Positions 1-8,565 of a stretch of 64,000 nucleotides of DNA are shown here, piece after piece. The DNA lies in the NCBI RefSeq assembly GCF_000711875.1, contig NZ_JONM01000001.1:62001-126000 (forward strand), given 5' to 3'. Under the pieces are notes generated by a model. That model was given only the letters and a program-made list of their open reading frames with translations. It was not told the DNA's origin and did no database searches. The DNA is from Andreprevotia chitinilytica DSM 18519 (GTDB lineage Bacteria; Pseudomonadota; Gammaproteobacteria; Burkholderiales; Chitinibacteraceae). Both the position numbers and the translations under genes were made by a program. How positions within the stretch are numbered: position 1 is the first letter of the stretch; each line of letters opens with the position of its first letter.

Positions 1-411
1 ACGCGGCGTGAGCTGGTACAGGCGGGTGTGTTGAACGGCTATTTCCTGTCCAGCTACAGCGCGCGCAAATTGGGCATGGAAACCACCGGCAATGCGGGGG
101 GGCCGCACAATCTGCTAGTGGATGCGACCGCGACATTCGAACAACTACTGCAGCAACTCGGCACTGGCCTGTTGGTCACCGAGCTGCTCGGCCACGGCAT
201 CAATATGGTGACTGGCGATTACTCACGCGGCGCGGCGGGTTTCTGGGTCGAGAAGGGTGTGATTCAGTACGCGGTCGAGGAAATCACCATTGCCGGCAAT
301 TTGCGCGACATCTTCAAGGGCATCGTCGGCATCGGCGATGACATCCTGCCATCGAGCAGCAAGCGCGTCGGCTCGACCCTGATCGACAAACTGACCGTGG
401 CGGGCGATTGA
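1..411 (+). CDS. pmbA: Metalloprotease PmbA/TldE, C-terminal part (5' end outside window)
   Basis: This is the last 136 residues of a TldD/PmbA-family protein; the frame is open from base 1 and the start lies upstream of the window. The C-terminal signature with GDYSRGAAGFW, and the downstream EEITIAGNL stretch, are typical of PmbA (TldE). In the known family PmbA pairs with TldD as a cytoplasmic metalloprotease acting on unfolded peptides such as microcin B17 precursor and the CcdA antitoxin. The stop codon overlaps the next gene's start (TGATG), so the two are probably co-translated. Identification is firm; activity cannot be judged because the N-terminal part is missing. Confidence 0.9.
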   Translation, partial: TRRELVQAGVLNGYFLSSYSARKLGMETTGNAGGPHNLLVDATATFEQLLQQLGTGLLVTELLGHGINMVTGDYSRGAAGFWVEKGVIQYAVEEITIAGNLRDIFKGIVGIGDDILPSSSKRVGSTLIDKLTVAGD

Positions 412-1037
412 TGCTGATCGGCAAGCCGGACTATTGGGACCAAGCCTGCGCGGACCTCAGTGCTGCCGATCCAATTCTGGCGAAACTGATCGCCACCTAT
501 CCGCAAATCAGCCTGGAAGGGCGCGGCGATGCGTTTCAGACACTGGCGCGTTCCATCGTCGGCCAGCAGATTTCGGTGAAGGCGGCCGATTCGGTTTACC
601 GGAAAGTGCTGGCGCATCTGGAAGTCATGGAAAGCGATCGCGTCTTGCAGGCTGAATTCGATGCACTACGCGCCTGCGGCCTTTCTGCCCGCAAAGTGGA
701 ATACCTGAAAGACCTGGCCAAACACCACGCAGAAGGGCGTCTCGAACCCGCTGACTGGGTGGAATGGGATGACGATGCCATCATCAGCGAGCTGACCAGC
801 ATTCGTGGCATCGGTCGCTGGACGGTCGAGATGTTCCTGATGTTCCACCTGCTGCGCCCGAACGTGTTGCCACTGGACGATATCGGCCTGATCAAGGCGG
901 TGGCGCTGAATTATCACGGAGGTGAACGGCTGCCCAAAGCCGATATCCGCAAGCTGGCCGAACGCTGGCAGCCGTGGTGCACGGTGGCGACGTGGTATTT
1001 CTGGCGCAGTCTGGAGCCGGTGCCGGTTTCCTACTGA
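411..1037 (+). CDS. DNA-3-methyladenine glycosylase II family protein (AlkA-like)
   Basis: A 208-residue protein of the HhH-GPD base-excision-repair superfamily. The helix-hairpin-helix IRGIGRWTVEMFL is followed by PLDDIGL, which contains the Asp expected to be catalytic in this family. It lacks the N-terminal beta-domain of E. coli AlkA (282 aa) and matches the shorter bacterial enzymes that excise alkylated bases such as 3-methyladenine. The ATG at 411 overlaps the pmbA stop codon, which decides the start. Neighbours say nothing about regulation. It ends 21 bp before the converging MarR gene. Confidence 0.88.
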   Translation: MLIGKPDYWDQACADLSAADPILAKLIATYPQISLEGRGDAFQTLARSIVGQQISVKAADSVYRKVLAHLEVMESDRVLQAEFDALRACGLSARKVEYLKDLAKHHAEGRLEPADWVEWDDDAIISELTSIRGIGRWTVEMFLMFHLLRPNVLPLDDIGLIKAVALNYHGGERLPKADIRKLAERWQPWCTVATWYFWRSLEPVPVSY

Positions 1038-1058
1038 TTGACCGCCAACGCCCCCTAT

Positions 1059-1541
1059 CTACTGAGATACTTCTTGGCCTGCCGGCGGTTCGGCATCCGC
1101 AGCCGCTAACTCCACCATCACTTGCAGCCAGCCCGCTTCGGCTGCCGGCCCTGCCTTATCCAGTACGGTACGCAGCAGCTTGGCTTGGCTCGCTGTGAGT
1201 TCAGCTTCCAATGCTGCGCCGGCTTGAGTGAGCCGCAGCCGCTTTACCCGCTTGTCCTCGTCGCAAGATACGGCCTCGATCAAACCCACCTGTTGTAGCT
1301 CGCGCAAAGGGCCGTTGAGCGCTTGTTTGCTCACGCGCAGCCGCGCCAGTAATTCGCCGATGGCGGCATCGGGTTGCTGGCCGACAAAATAGAGGATTCG
1401 GTGATGCACCCGGCCGAGACCGCGTTCGGCCAGCAAGGCATCGGGCTTGGCGGTGAAGGCGCGGTAGCCGTAGAACAGCAGTTCGATGGCTTGCGCTTCA
1501 GTCGGTTGATCAGCGGGATTTGGGTAATTTTGGTCAAGCAT
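1059..1541 (-). CDS. MarR-family transcriptional regulator
   Basis: A 160-residue winged-helix protein. The centre (LLARLRVSKQALNGPLREL) is the recognition helix region and is followed by a wing with DEDKRVKRLRLT, the usual MarR layout. MarR dimers bind palindromes and are usually released by small ligands. The gene is divergent from the aminotransferase at 1736, and two palindromes lie in the 194-bp gap, one across its own start codon, so autorepression and control of the aminotransferase are plausible. The ligand cannot be inferred. Confidence 0.9.
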   Translation of the reverse strand: MLDQNYPNPADQPTEAQAIELLFYGYRAFTAKPDALLAERGLGRVHHRILYFVGQQPDAAIGELLARLRVSKQALNGPLRELQQVGLIEAVSCDEDKRVKRLRLTQAGAALEAELTASQAKLLRTVLDKAGPAAEAGWLQVMVELAAADAEPPAGQEVSQ

Positions 1542-1589
1542 ATTGACTTTGTTTTGCCTTGCTCGGAATATTGGTCAATATACATGACC
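1533..1589. promoter_or_regulatory. Two candidate MarR operators
   Basis: Two palindromes in the divergent gap: GTCAA-N5-TTGAC at 1533-1547, overlapping the marR start codon, and GGTCA-N7-TGACC at 1573-1589. Both share a GTCA/TGAC core, and their centres are 41 bp apart, about four helical turns. This fits binding by the adjacent MarR protein; inference from symmetry and position only. Confidence 0.5.
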
Positions 1590-1735
1590 TAATTGCATTT
1601 CACCTGCGTTCGGGTCGTTGAGTGCCGCGCCCATCCGCGTAAGGTAGATCAGCGACATCGGCGGCACGCACAACGTGAGCAGGAATTTTTGGCCTTGGCG
1701 CTTGCCAATGGCTGTTCACGTTCAAGGAGTTTCCC

Positions 1736-2899
1736 ATGCTGGCCCGCCGCATCGACCGCCTCACCTCGTCGCTGGTTCGCGACATCCTCGCCGCAGCCAC
1801 GCGGCCCGACATGATCTCGTTTGCTGGCGGCCTGCCGGCCGAAGAAGCCTTGTATCAACCCAGCCTGCCGGACGGCAAGCTGCCGGATATCTGGCAATAC
1901 GGCCAAACCGAGGGCGAGCCGCGCTTGCGTGAGCTGGTCGCTGCACATGGTCGATCACTGGGCCTCGATTGCACTGCGGCGCAGGTGTTGATCGTTAATG
2001 GCTCGCAGCAAGGGATCGATCTCGTCAGCAAGCTGCTGATCGACGAGGGCACGCCGGTGCTGGCCGAAGCGCCAGCCTATCTGGCGGCATTGCAGGCGTT
2101 TCGCTTGTTCGGCGCGGATATCCGTGGCTTCACCGTTGGCGATAACGGGCCGGATATCGAGGCGCTACAGCAGCAGCTGGCGCAAACTCGTTTCACCTAT
2201 CTCACTCCCACCTTCCAGAATCCTTCTGGCTATTGCTATAGCGATGCCGAGCGCGATGCCGTTGCAGCCAGCTTGGACGCTGCAGATGGCATCTTGTTCG
2301 AAGACGACCCTTATCGCGATCTGGCCTACGATGCACCGGCCCCGCAGCCAATTACCGGTCGTTTGCGGCGTGCCCGTTGGGTTTACCAGGGCTCGTTTTC
2401 GAAGACACTCGCCCCCGGCTTGCGGTTGGGCTATCTGATCGTCCATCCCGATTTCATCACCCCGCTGACCCGCCTCAAGCAGGCGGCTGATTTGCACAGC
2501 AACCGCCTGAGCCAGGCGCTGGTAGCCGACTGCCTGGAGCGCAATGAATTGGCAGCGCACGTTGCAAGTGTTCTGCCAATCTACCGCGAACGGCGCGATG
2601 CGATGCACGTGGCGCTGTCACAGCATCTGGGTGAGCTGGCGAGTTGGCAGGTGCCGGTGGGTGGTTTGTTCTTCTGGGTGAAGCTGCGGCAACCGGTCGA
2701 TATGCGCGCCTTGCTGGCTGCCGGGTTGGATGCCGGCATTGCCGTCATGCCGGGCGATGCCTTCTTCGCCGGGACACCCGATGTGAGTTATTTGCGCCTC
2801 AACTTCAGCCATGCCGATCCGGCGGCGATTCTGACCGGTGCGGAGCGATTGGCTGCCCTGTTGCATGAAGCAAACCGTCTGGCAGCGTTGGTGGCATGA
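1736..2899 (+). CDS. PLP-dependent aminotransferase (class I/II; MocR-domain/LysN-like)
   Basis: A 387-residue fold-type I aminotransferase. The segment GSFSKTLAPGLRLGY carries the lysine (Lys223) that should bind pyridoxal phosphate, and TPTFQNPSGY is the conserved substrate/cofactor loop. The sequence most resembles 2-aminoadipate/branched-chain type aminotransferases and the catalytic domain of MocR regulators, but no DNA-binding domain is fused. The ATG at 1736 follows an AAGGAG ribosome site. It is divergent from the MarR gene and may be its target. The amino donor and keto acid cannot be read from sequence. Confidence 0.87.
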   Translation: MLARRIDRLTSSLVRDILAAATRPDMISFAGGLPAEEALYQPSLPDGKLPDIWQYGQTEGEPRLRELVAAHGRSLGLDCTAAQVLIVNGSQQGIDLVSKLLIDEGTPVLAEAPAYLAALQAFRLFGADIRGFTVGDNGPDIEALQQQLAQTRFTYLTPTFQNPSGYCYSDAERDAVAASLDAADGILFEDDPYRDLAYDAPAPQPITGRLRRARWVYQGSFSKTLAPGLRLGYLIVHPDFITPLTRLKQAADLHSNRLSQALVADCLERNELAAHVASVLPIYRERRDAMHVALSQHLGELASWQVPVGGLFFWVKLRQPVDMRALLAAGLDAGIAVMPGDAFFAGTPDVSYLRLNFSHADPAAILTGAERLAALLHEANRLAALVA

Positions 2900-2961
2900 A
2901 AGTCTTGAATTGATGCGAAAAATGGGCTCTACCAAGGGCATGGCCCGCGTGTGGAGTCCCC

Positions 2962-3444
2962 ATGAATTTCACCTCATTTTTTGACTATGGATCAGGAACG
3001 GGTGGCGATGCCGCTACCGATCTGGTCTTTCTTGGCAATGCCACCACGGCCGATTGGCAGCAACTACTGACAGTGGCCGAGCGCCGCCGTTTCGCCATCG
3101 GAGACACGCTGGTCACCGAGGGTGAGCGGACGCGTGCGTTCTATATCGTCGCGGAAGGTGAGCTGGAGGTCATCGCCAATTGGGGCGGCGGCCCGACACG
3201 GCGCGTATCGGTCATCAGCAAGAATTCGATTTTTGGCGAGCAGGCGTTCTTCGATAGTCAGCCGCGCTCGGCAACGGTCAAGGCACTGCAGCCCGGCGAG
3301 TTGTACGGCATCTCGCCCGATGCGTTTGAAGTGCTGGCCGGACGCTCGCCAGAATTGGCACGCGTCGTCTTGCTCGACTTGGGTCGCATCCTGTCGTTGC
3401 GGTTGCGTGGTCTGACCGGCATGTTGTCGCAGCCGACCCGATAA
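2962..3444 (+). CDS. Cyclic nucleotide-binding domain protein
   Basis: A 160-residue protein made almost entirely of one cNMP-binding (CAP_ED) beta-barrel: EGERTRAFYIVAEGELEV begins the barrel, and FGEQAFFDSQPRSATV is the phosphate-binding cassette with the conserved Glu and Arg-Ser-Ala. No helix-turn-helix follows, so it is not a Crp/Fnr transcription factor; it more likely senses a nucleotide and acts on a partner. Its stop overlaps the start of the next gene (TAATG), which strongly suggests that it regulates the membrane redox protein encoded there. Confidence 0.85.
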   Translation: MNFTSFFDYGSGTGGDAATDLVFLGNATTADWQQLLTVAERRRFAIGDTLVTEGERTRAFYIVAEGELEVIANWGGGPTRRVSVISKNSIFGEQAFFDSQPRSATVKALQPGELYGISPDAFEVLAGRSPELARVVLLDLGRILSLRLRGLTGMLSQPTR

Positions 3445-6089
3445 TGGACGCGCCCGTCACCCTGTTCCCCAACTACCTGCAGATTCAGTCGCGGGTGCCG
3501 ATGTGGGTGTGGTACGCCTTGCGCGTGCTGAGCATCAGTTGTGCGGTGGGGATGGCGCTCACCCTATGGCTGGCGCCCAAGACCGGGCTGATCTTGTGGT
3601 GGTCGGTCATTGTGCCACTGCTGCCGGCAGTGTTTTTCATCGCGCCGGGGCTGTGGCGCAATGTTTGCCCGATGGCGGCGCTGAACCAGACGCCACGTCT
3701 GTTCGGCTTTACGCAAGGCCGGGCACATACCACGAAAATCCGCGAATACAGCTACGTTGTCGGGATCGCACTGTTCCTGTTGCTGGTGTCCAGCCGTAAG
3801 ACGCTGTTCGACCACAGCGGCTTGGCGAGCGGTTTGCTGATCATGGGCGGGCTGGTTGGTGCGTTCACAGGCGGGGTGTTGTTCAAGGGCAAGAGCGGCT
3901 GGTGCAGCAGCATTTGCCCCATGCTGCCGGTGCAGCGCATTTACGGCCAGACGCCATTCGTGCTGATCCGCAATGCGCATTGCCAGCCTTGTGTTGGCTG
4001 CACCAAGAATTGCTACGACTTCAACCCCGGCGTGGCTTATCTCGCCGACCAATACGATGAAGACCGTCGCTATGCCGGTTACCGGCGCTTCTTCGTTGGT
4101 GCGTTGCCGGGTTTCATCATCGCGTTTTTCACCGTGCCGGTGGATGCGGGCATCGCCGAAACCTACCTGCGCTTTGCCATGTACGCCGCGCTCAGTCTGG
4201 CGGTGTTCCACACGCTGGATGTCTTTGCCAAGGTGTCGCAGAACCGTCTGACGCTGTTGTTTGGCGCGGCTGCCTTCAATGGTTACTACTGGTTTGCCGC
4301 CCCGACATGGACGCATGGCGTATCGACGCTGACCGGGGTCGCCATTCCTGATCTCATCCCTTGGGCGGTACGCATCGCGCTGCTGGGGCTGACGCTGCTT
4401 TGGCTCGCACGCGGCGCGATGCGGGAAAACCAGTTCCGCCAGCAAACCACGGAGCAGAACGTCAATGTCTCCGCCAAGTTGGGCGCCGGTGCGGCTGAAG
4501 CGTTGCGGCAGGCGGGTGCAGCAACGCCGGCTGAGTTGGTGATCGAACCGGAACAACGGCGCTTGCCAGCCGCAGCCGGCTCAACCTTGCTGGAGCTGGT
4601 CGAACGTGGCGGTTGCGCCATTGAATCAGGCTGCCGGATGGGCGTGTGCGGCGCAGATCCCATTGCGGTCAAAGCGGGGGCAGAGCATCTATCGCCAATC
4701 GGTGACGACGAGAAAAACACCTTGGCCCGGCTTGGTCACGCATCCAATACGCGGATGGCCTGTTGCGCGCGGATACAGGGCGGCAGCGTCAGCATCGCAC
4801 TCAAGCCGGAACGGGCGACGGCCCACGCCACACCTTTGCCAGCCTCATTCAACGCGGCGGTTAAACAGGTCATCGTGATCGGCAACGGCATTGCCGGCGT
4901 GACGGCCGCTGATCACGTGCGCCGCCGGCATCCGGATTGCATCATCCAAGTCGTCGCGGATGAAAACCACGCGCTCTACAACCGCATGGGGATCACCCGG
5001 CTGATCTACGGCCGTTCTGCCATGCATGGCCTCTATTTGCTGCCGGATAACTGGTATGCCGACCGCAATATCGAAGTCTGGCTCAACACCGCCGCCAAGC
5101 GGATCGATCCGACGACGCATACCGTTGAGCTGGCTGATGGCGAAACGCTGAACTACGACAAGCTGATCCTGGCCACCGGCAGCAGCAGTTTCGTGCCTCC
5201 GATCAATGGCTACGGGGGAGATGGTTGCTTCGTGCTGCGTACCGCCAACGATGCGATGGGCGTGCGCAGCTATGCACAGCGTTCCGGCGCGCAATATGCC
5301 GTCGTGGCCGGTGGTGGGCTGTTGGGGCTGGAGGCCGCGTATGCATTGCACAAGATGGGCCTGCATGTGAGCGTGGTCGAGCGCAACGCCTGGCTGTTGC
5401 ATCGCCAGCTGGATGAGAAGGGCGGCCTGCTGTTGCAGCGTTATCTGCAAAGTCTGGGGCTGGAGATCATCGTCGATGCGCAATTGGATAAGTTGATCCG
5501 TTCTGGCGATGGGCAGCAGATCTTGGCGCTTAAGGATGAAGTGGCGATCCCGGCCGATATCTTTGTTGTCGCAGCCGGTATCGCGCCGAACGTGTCCTTG
5601 GCCAAGGCAGCTGGCCTGAATCTCGGCCGCGCCGTGGTGGTCGATGACTTTATGCGGACCAGCGATGCCGATATTTTCGCCGCCGGCGATGTGGCGGAAT
5701 GGCAGGGCAAGGTGCCTGGGCTGTGGCCGGTCGCGGTCGAGCAGGCGGAAGTCGCGGCATGTAACGCGCTAGGCGAGGAACGGGCGTATGCCGAACCGGT
5801 ACTCTCGACCATCCTCAAGGTCATCGGTGCCGAAGTGGTGTCCATGGGGCGCGTCAATCCCGAAGCGGGGGACGAAGTGTTCGTCGAAGAAGATGCCGCC
5901 AGCCATCGCTACCGCAAGTTGGTGGTGGCCGATGGGCACTATGCCGGCGCGATCCTGATCGGCTGGCCATCGTTGAACGATGTGGTCGGCAAGGTGGTCA
6001 AGGGGCGTCAAGCGGTGGGCGATAGGCTGCCGGAGTTGCGAGCGGGCAACTGGGATGGCTTGGCGGCTGCAGGCCCAACCGGCACTTGA
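3444..6089 (+). CDS. Membrane 4Fe-4S / 2Fe-2S ferredoxin / FAD-NAD(P) oxidoreductase fusion
   Basis: An 881-residue fusion. Residues 1-330 hold several membrane helices and cysteine clusters (WRNVCPM, WCSSICPM and a CxxCxxCxxxC motif near residue 180), as in NapH/CcoG-type membrane iron-sulfur proteins. Residues about 350-445 are a plant-type 2Fe-2S ferredoxin (GCAIESGCRMGVCG, later a CC pair). Residues 475-870 are a two-dinucleotide oxidoreductase with the FAD motif GNGIAG, the NAD motif GGGLLG and the FAD loop FAAGDV, close to NirB and ferredoxin reductases. It should move electrons between NAD(P)H and a membrane or Rieske partner; direction and partner are inferred. It is coupled by overlap to the cNMP protein upstream. 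Confidence 0.82.
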   Translation: MDAPVTLFPNYLQIQSRVPMWVWYALRVLSISCAVGMALTLWLAPKTGLILWWSVIVPLLPAVFFIAPGLWRNVCPMAALNQTPRLFGFTQGRAHTTKIREYSYVVGIALFLLLVSSRKTLFDHSGLASGLLIMGGLVGAFTGGVLFKGKSGWCSSICPMLPVQRIYGQTPFVLIRNAHCQPCVGCTKNCYDFNPGVAYLADQYDEDRRYAGYRRFFVGALPGFIIAFFTVPVDAGIAETYLRFAMYAALSLAVFHTLDVFAKVSQNRLTLLFGAAAFNGYYWFAAPTWTHGVSTLTGVAIPDLIPWAVRIALLGLTLLWLARGAMRENQFRQQTTEQNVNVSAKLGAGAAEALRQAGAATPAELVIEPEQRRLPAAAGSTLLELVERGGCAIESGCRMGVCGADPIAVKAGAEHLSPIGDDEKNTLARLGHASNTRMACCARIQGGSVSIALKPERATAHATPLPASFNAAVKQVIVIGNGIAGVTAADHVRRRHPDCIIQVVADENHALYNRMGITRLIYGRSAMHGLYLLPDNWYADRNIEVWLNTAAKRIDPTTHTVELADGETLNYDKLILATGSSSFVPPINGYGGDGCFVLRTANDAMGVRSYAQRSGAQYAVVAGGGLLGLEAAYALHKMGLHVSVVERNAWLLHRQLDEKGGLLLQRYLQSLGLEIIVDAQLDKLIRSGDGQQILALKDEVAIPADIFVVAAGIAPNVSLAKAAGLNLGRAVVVDDFMRTSDADIFAAGDVAEWQGKVPGLWPVAVEQAEVAACNALGEERAYAEPVLSTILKVIGAEVVSMGRVNPEAGDEVFVEEDAASHRYRKLVVADGHYAGAILIGWPSLNDVVGKVVKGRQAVGDRLPELRAGNWDGLAAAGPTGT

Positions 6090-6279
6090 TCCGAACGCGG
6101 ATTTCCGTCCACAGACATGCTAAATGTCTAACGCCGTTTTCATCCAGCACGGCTTTCCGTACGTATCCAAACTTGCCCGATGAGCGCAATTGCGCGACAA
6201 TTCGCGCTTTTCGGCGGTCGGTTTCTGCAGCCTGCGAGGCGGCGTTACCGGCTTTTTATTGATGGCTTGCCCACCCATC

Positions 6280-6297
6280 GTTATCCGTACTGATAAC
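6280..6297. promoter_or_regulatory. Inverted repeat upstream of the Rieske oxygenase
   Basis: GTTATC and GATAAC form a 6-bp perfect inverted repeat with a 6-bp spacer, 38 bp before the start of the Rieske gene. It could be an operator or part of the promoter region; no cognate regulator is identified. The rest of the 246-bp gap (6090-6335) holds no gene that I can support. Confidence 0.35.
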
Positions 6298-6320
6298 AAA
6301 GTGGCAAGACCTTCTGGCCC

Positions 6321-6327
6321 AGGAGGT
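6321..6327 (+). promoter_or_regulatory. Strong ribosome-binding site for the Rieske oxygenase
   Basis: A consensus AGGAGGT eight bases ahead of the ATG at 6336. It fixes the start and suggests high translation relative to neighbouring genes. Confidence 0.8.
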
Positions 6328-6335
6328 ATTGGCTA

Positions 6336-7451
6336 ATGACCAATCTGGCTACGGCTGCAGCATTGCAGCTGGATATGACCACCCAATTGCCGGTGTCGTC
6401 GTATTTCGATGAAACACTGTATCAGCATGAACTGGAACGTCTGTTCCAACGCGGCCCCAAGTACATCGGCCACGAATTGATGGTGCCGGAAAGCGGCGAT
6501 TATCACGTGCTGGAAATGACCGGCGGCGCGCAGTACCTCAAGCGTACCGATACCGGCGTCAAGCTTCTCTCCAATGTATGTCGTCACCGTCAGGCCACCA
6601 TGCTGTCCGGCCGCGGTAACAACGCGCACACCGTCTGCCCGCTGCATCGCTGGACTTATGACCAGCACGGCAAGCTGGCCGGTGCGCCGCACTTTCCCGG
6701 CAACCCGTGCCTGCATTTGCCCGAAACGGAACTGGTGCAGTGGAATGGGCTGCTGTTCGAAAAGAACGGTCACGATATCGAGGCCGATCTGAAAGACCTC
6801 GGCGTGGCCAAGCAGCTGGATTTCTCCAACTACGTGTTCCACAGCGTGCAGGTGGATGAGTACGTGGGTAACTGGAAGACCTTTATCGAGGTTTATCTGG
6901 AGGACTACCACGTCGAGCCATTCCACCCCGGTCTCGGCAAGTTCGTGACCTGCGACGATCTGAATTGGGAATTCGGCGACTGGCATTCGGTGCAGACCGT
7001 GGGCGTCAACAACGCGCTCGCCAAGCCGGGCTCCAAGGTCTACGCGGAGTGGCACAAGCAGGTGCAGGCGTATTACGGTGACGAACAACCGCCGCACGGT
7101 GCCATCTGGCTCACGTACTACCCGAACGTGATGGTGGAGTGGTATCCGCATACGCTGGTGATCTCCACGCTGATCCCGACCGGGCCACGCAGCTACAAGA
7201 ACATCTGCGAGTTCTATTACCCGCAGGACATTGCTTGGTTCGAACCGGAGTTCGTCGCGGCCGAGCAAGCGGCTTATGCCGAAACCGCGGTTGAAGATCG
7301 CGAGATCATCGACCGGATGGAGGCGGGCCGGCAGGCACTCTACAAGGCCGGCCGTAATGAAGTCGGGCCGTATCAAAGCCCGATGGAAGACGGCATGCGC
7401 CACTTCCACCAGTTCATCCGTCGCGAGATGGGTGAGCTGTTGGTTGGGTAG
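6336..7451 (+). CDS. Rieske-type aromatic-ring-hydroxylating oxygenase, alpha subunit family
   Basis: A 371-residue non-heme iron oxygenase. The Rieske 2Fe-2S ligands are present as CRH near residue 82 and CPLHRW about 20 residues later; the mononuclear iron motif EDYHVEPFH lies at 189-197, with the two histidines expected as ligands. Length and spacing match the choline-monooxygenase/phenylpropionate-dioxygenase family of single-component oxygenases that need a separate reductase. The ferredoxin-reductase fusion just upstream is the obvious candidate donor. The substrate is unknown. No beta subunit is present, so a homotrimer is likely. Confidence 0.87.
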   Translation: MTNLATAAALQLDMTTQLPVSSYFDETLYQHELERLFQRGPKYIGHELMVPESGDYHVLEMTGGAQYLKRTDTGVKLLSNVCRHRQATMLSGRGNNAHTVCPLHRWTYDQHGKLAGAPHFPGNPCLHLPETELVQWNGLLFEKNGHDIEADLKDLGVAKQLDFSNYVFHSVQVDEYVGNWKTFIEVYLEDYHVEPFHPGLGKFVTCDDLNWEFGDWHSVQTVGVNNALAKPGSKVYAEWHKQVQAYYGDEQPPHGAIWLTYYPNVMVEWYPHTLVISTLIPTGPRSYKNICEFYYPQDIAWFEPEFVAAEQAAYAETAVEDREIIDRMEAGRQALYKAGRNEVGPYQSPMEDGMRHFHQFIRREMGELLVG

Positions 7452-7515
7452 CTCAGGCGAAGCAATAGCCCGGACTATCCCGTATCGTTTGTATCCGGTG
7501 TGTGACGGATAATCC

Positions 7516-7550
7516 AAAGAAGGCAGCATTCACGCTGCCTTCTTTCATTT
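7516..7550 (+). terminator. Intrinsic terminator after the Rieske gene
   Basis: A 12-bp perfect stem (7516-7527 with 7534-7545) around a 6-base loop, ending in CTTCTTTCATTT. It separates the Rieske gene from the transporter that starts at 7560. Confidence 0.8.
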
Positions 7551-7559
7551 CAGGTTCTA

Positions 7560-8453
7560 ATGCGCTCATCTGTTGTTTTCTCATGGTCGCGCTTGCGTGA
7601 CTCCGGCCCGTTCTGGATGGCCGTGGCCGGTCTGTGTTTCGGCGTGATGGGGGTATTTGTCAAACTCGGCAGCGTGCGTTTCTCGACCGCCGAACTGGTG
7701 TTCTACCGTTGCCTGGCGGGCTTTGCCGGCATCTTGTTGATCGTGCTGCCACAGGGGCTCTCGGTCGCGGTAAAGCCGGCCATGCTCAAGCTGCACCTCA
7801 CGCGCAGCATCTCCGGCTTCATCTCGTTGATGCTGTATTTCTACGCGATTGCCCATCTGCCGCTGCCGACGGCGGTCACGCTCAATTACACCTCACCGAT
7901 TTTCCTGCTGCTGCTGACCTTGGGTTGGCAGCGGCAATGGCCGCAACGCTCGCAAGTCCTGGCGGTGCTGTTCGGATTTGTTGGTGTGGTGTTGCTGTTG
8001 CGCCCCACGTTTAACGAGCAAGACTATGTAACCGGGCTGATCGGTTTGGGGTCTGGCCTGCTTGCCTCGGTGGCCTATATGAATGTCCATGAGCTGGGCC
8101 GGGCAGGGGAGCCGGATTGGCGCACGGTGTTTTATTTCTCGCTCGTGTCTTCGATTGGCGCAGGGATCTGGATGCTGTTCCAGTCCACGCCGCTGACAAG
8201 ACTCACCTGGAGCAACCTCTGGATCATCATCGGGCTCGGTTTTGCCGCGACGTGCGCGCAACTGTCGATGACGCGTGCCTACCGCAAGGGCAAGTCGCTG
8301 GTTGTGGCCAGTTTCGCCTATCTGACCGTCGTATTTTCGACCTTGTTCGGCGTGCTGATCTGGGGCGATGTGCTGCCGCCATCGAGCTATTTGGCCATGT
8401 TGCTGATCGCCTCGACGGGCGTACTCACGACACTGGTGCAACGCCGCAACTAG
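7560..8453 (+). CDS. EamA/DMT-superfamily transporter
   Basis: A 297-residue integral membrane protein with about ten hydrophobic segments arranged as two EamA repeats (roughly 15-145 and 160-290). The family exports or imports small metabolites such as amino acids or S-adenosylmethionine in the drug/metabolite transporter superfamily; the substrate cannot be assigned. A terminator sits immediately upstream and the next gene follows after 112 bp, so it probably has its own promoter. Confidence 0.88.
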   Translation: MRSSVVFSWSRLRDSGPFWMAVAGLCFGVMGVFVKLGSVRFSTAELVFYRCLAGFAGILLIVLPQGLSVAVKPAMLKLHLTRSISGFISLMLYFYAIAHLPLPTAVTLNYTSPIFLLLLTLGWQRQWPQRSQVLAVLFGFVGVVLLLRPTFNEQDYVTGLIGLGSGLLASVAYMNVHELGRAGEPDWRTVFYFSLVSSIGAGIWMLFQSTPLTRLTWSNLWIIIGLGFAATCAQLSMTRAYRKGKSLVVASFAYLTVVFSTLFGVLIWGDVLPPSSYLAMLLIASTGVLTTLVQRRN

Positions 8454-8565
8454 CCGATTTTGCGGCGGTGCGGCAGGGGGCTAGAATAGCCGCCTATCAG
8501 GCCGCGCTAATCCGGTGCATCCGTGCGCGACGCGGCCTTCGTGAAACACATGCCAACGAGTCTAG

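Noticed and set aside
2910-2923. Possible FNR box before the cyclic-nucleotide protein
   Set aside because: Only the TTGAT half fits; the second half reads AAAAT instead of ATCAA.
6333-7529. 398-codon open frame antisense to the Rieske oxygenase
   Set aside because: The plus strand encodes a clear Rieske oxygenase with all ligands; the antisense frame is a GC-rich shadow without family similarity.
8459-8487. Promoter for surE with TAGAAT
   Set aside because: A good -10 but no acceptable -35 at 16-18 bp.
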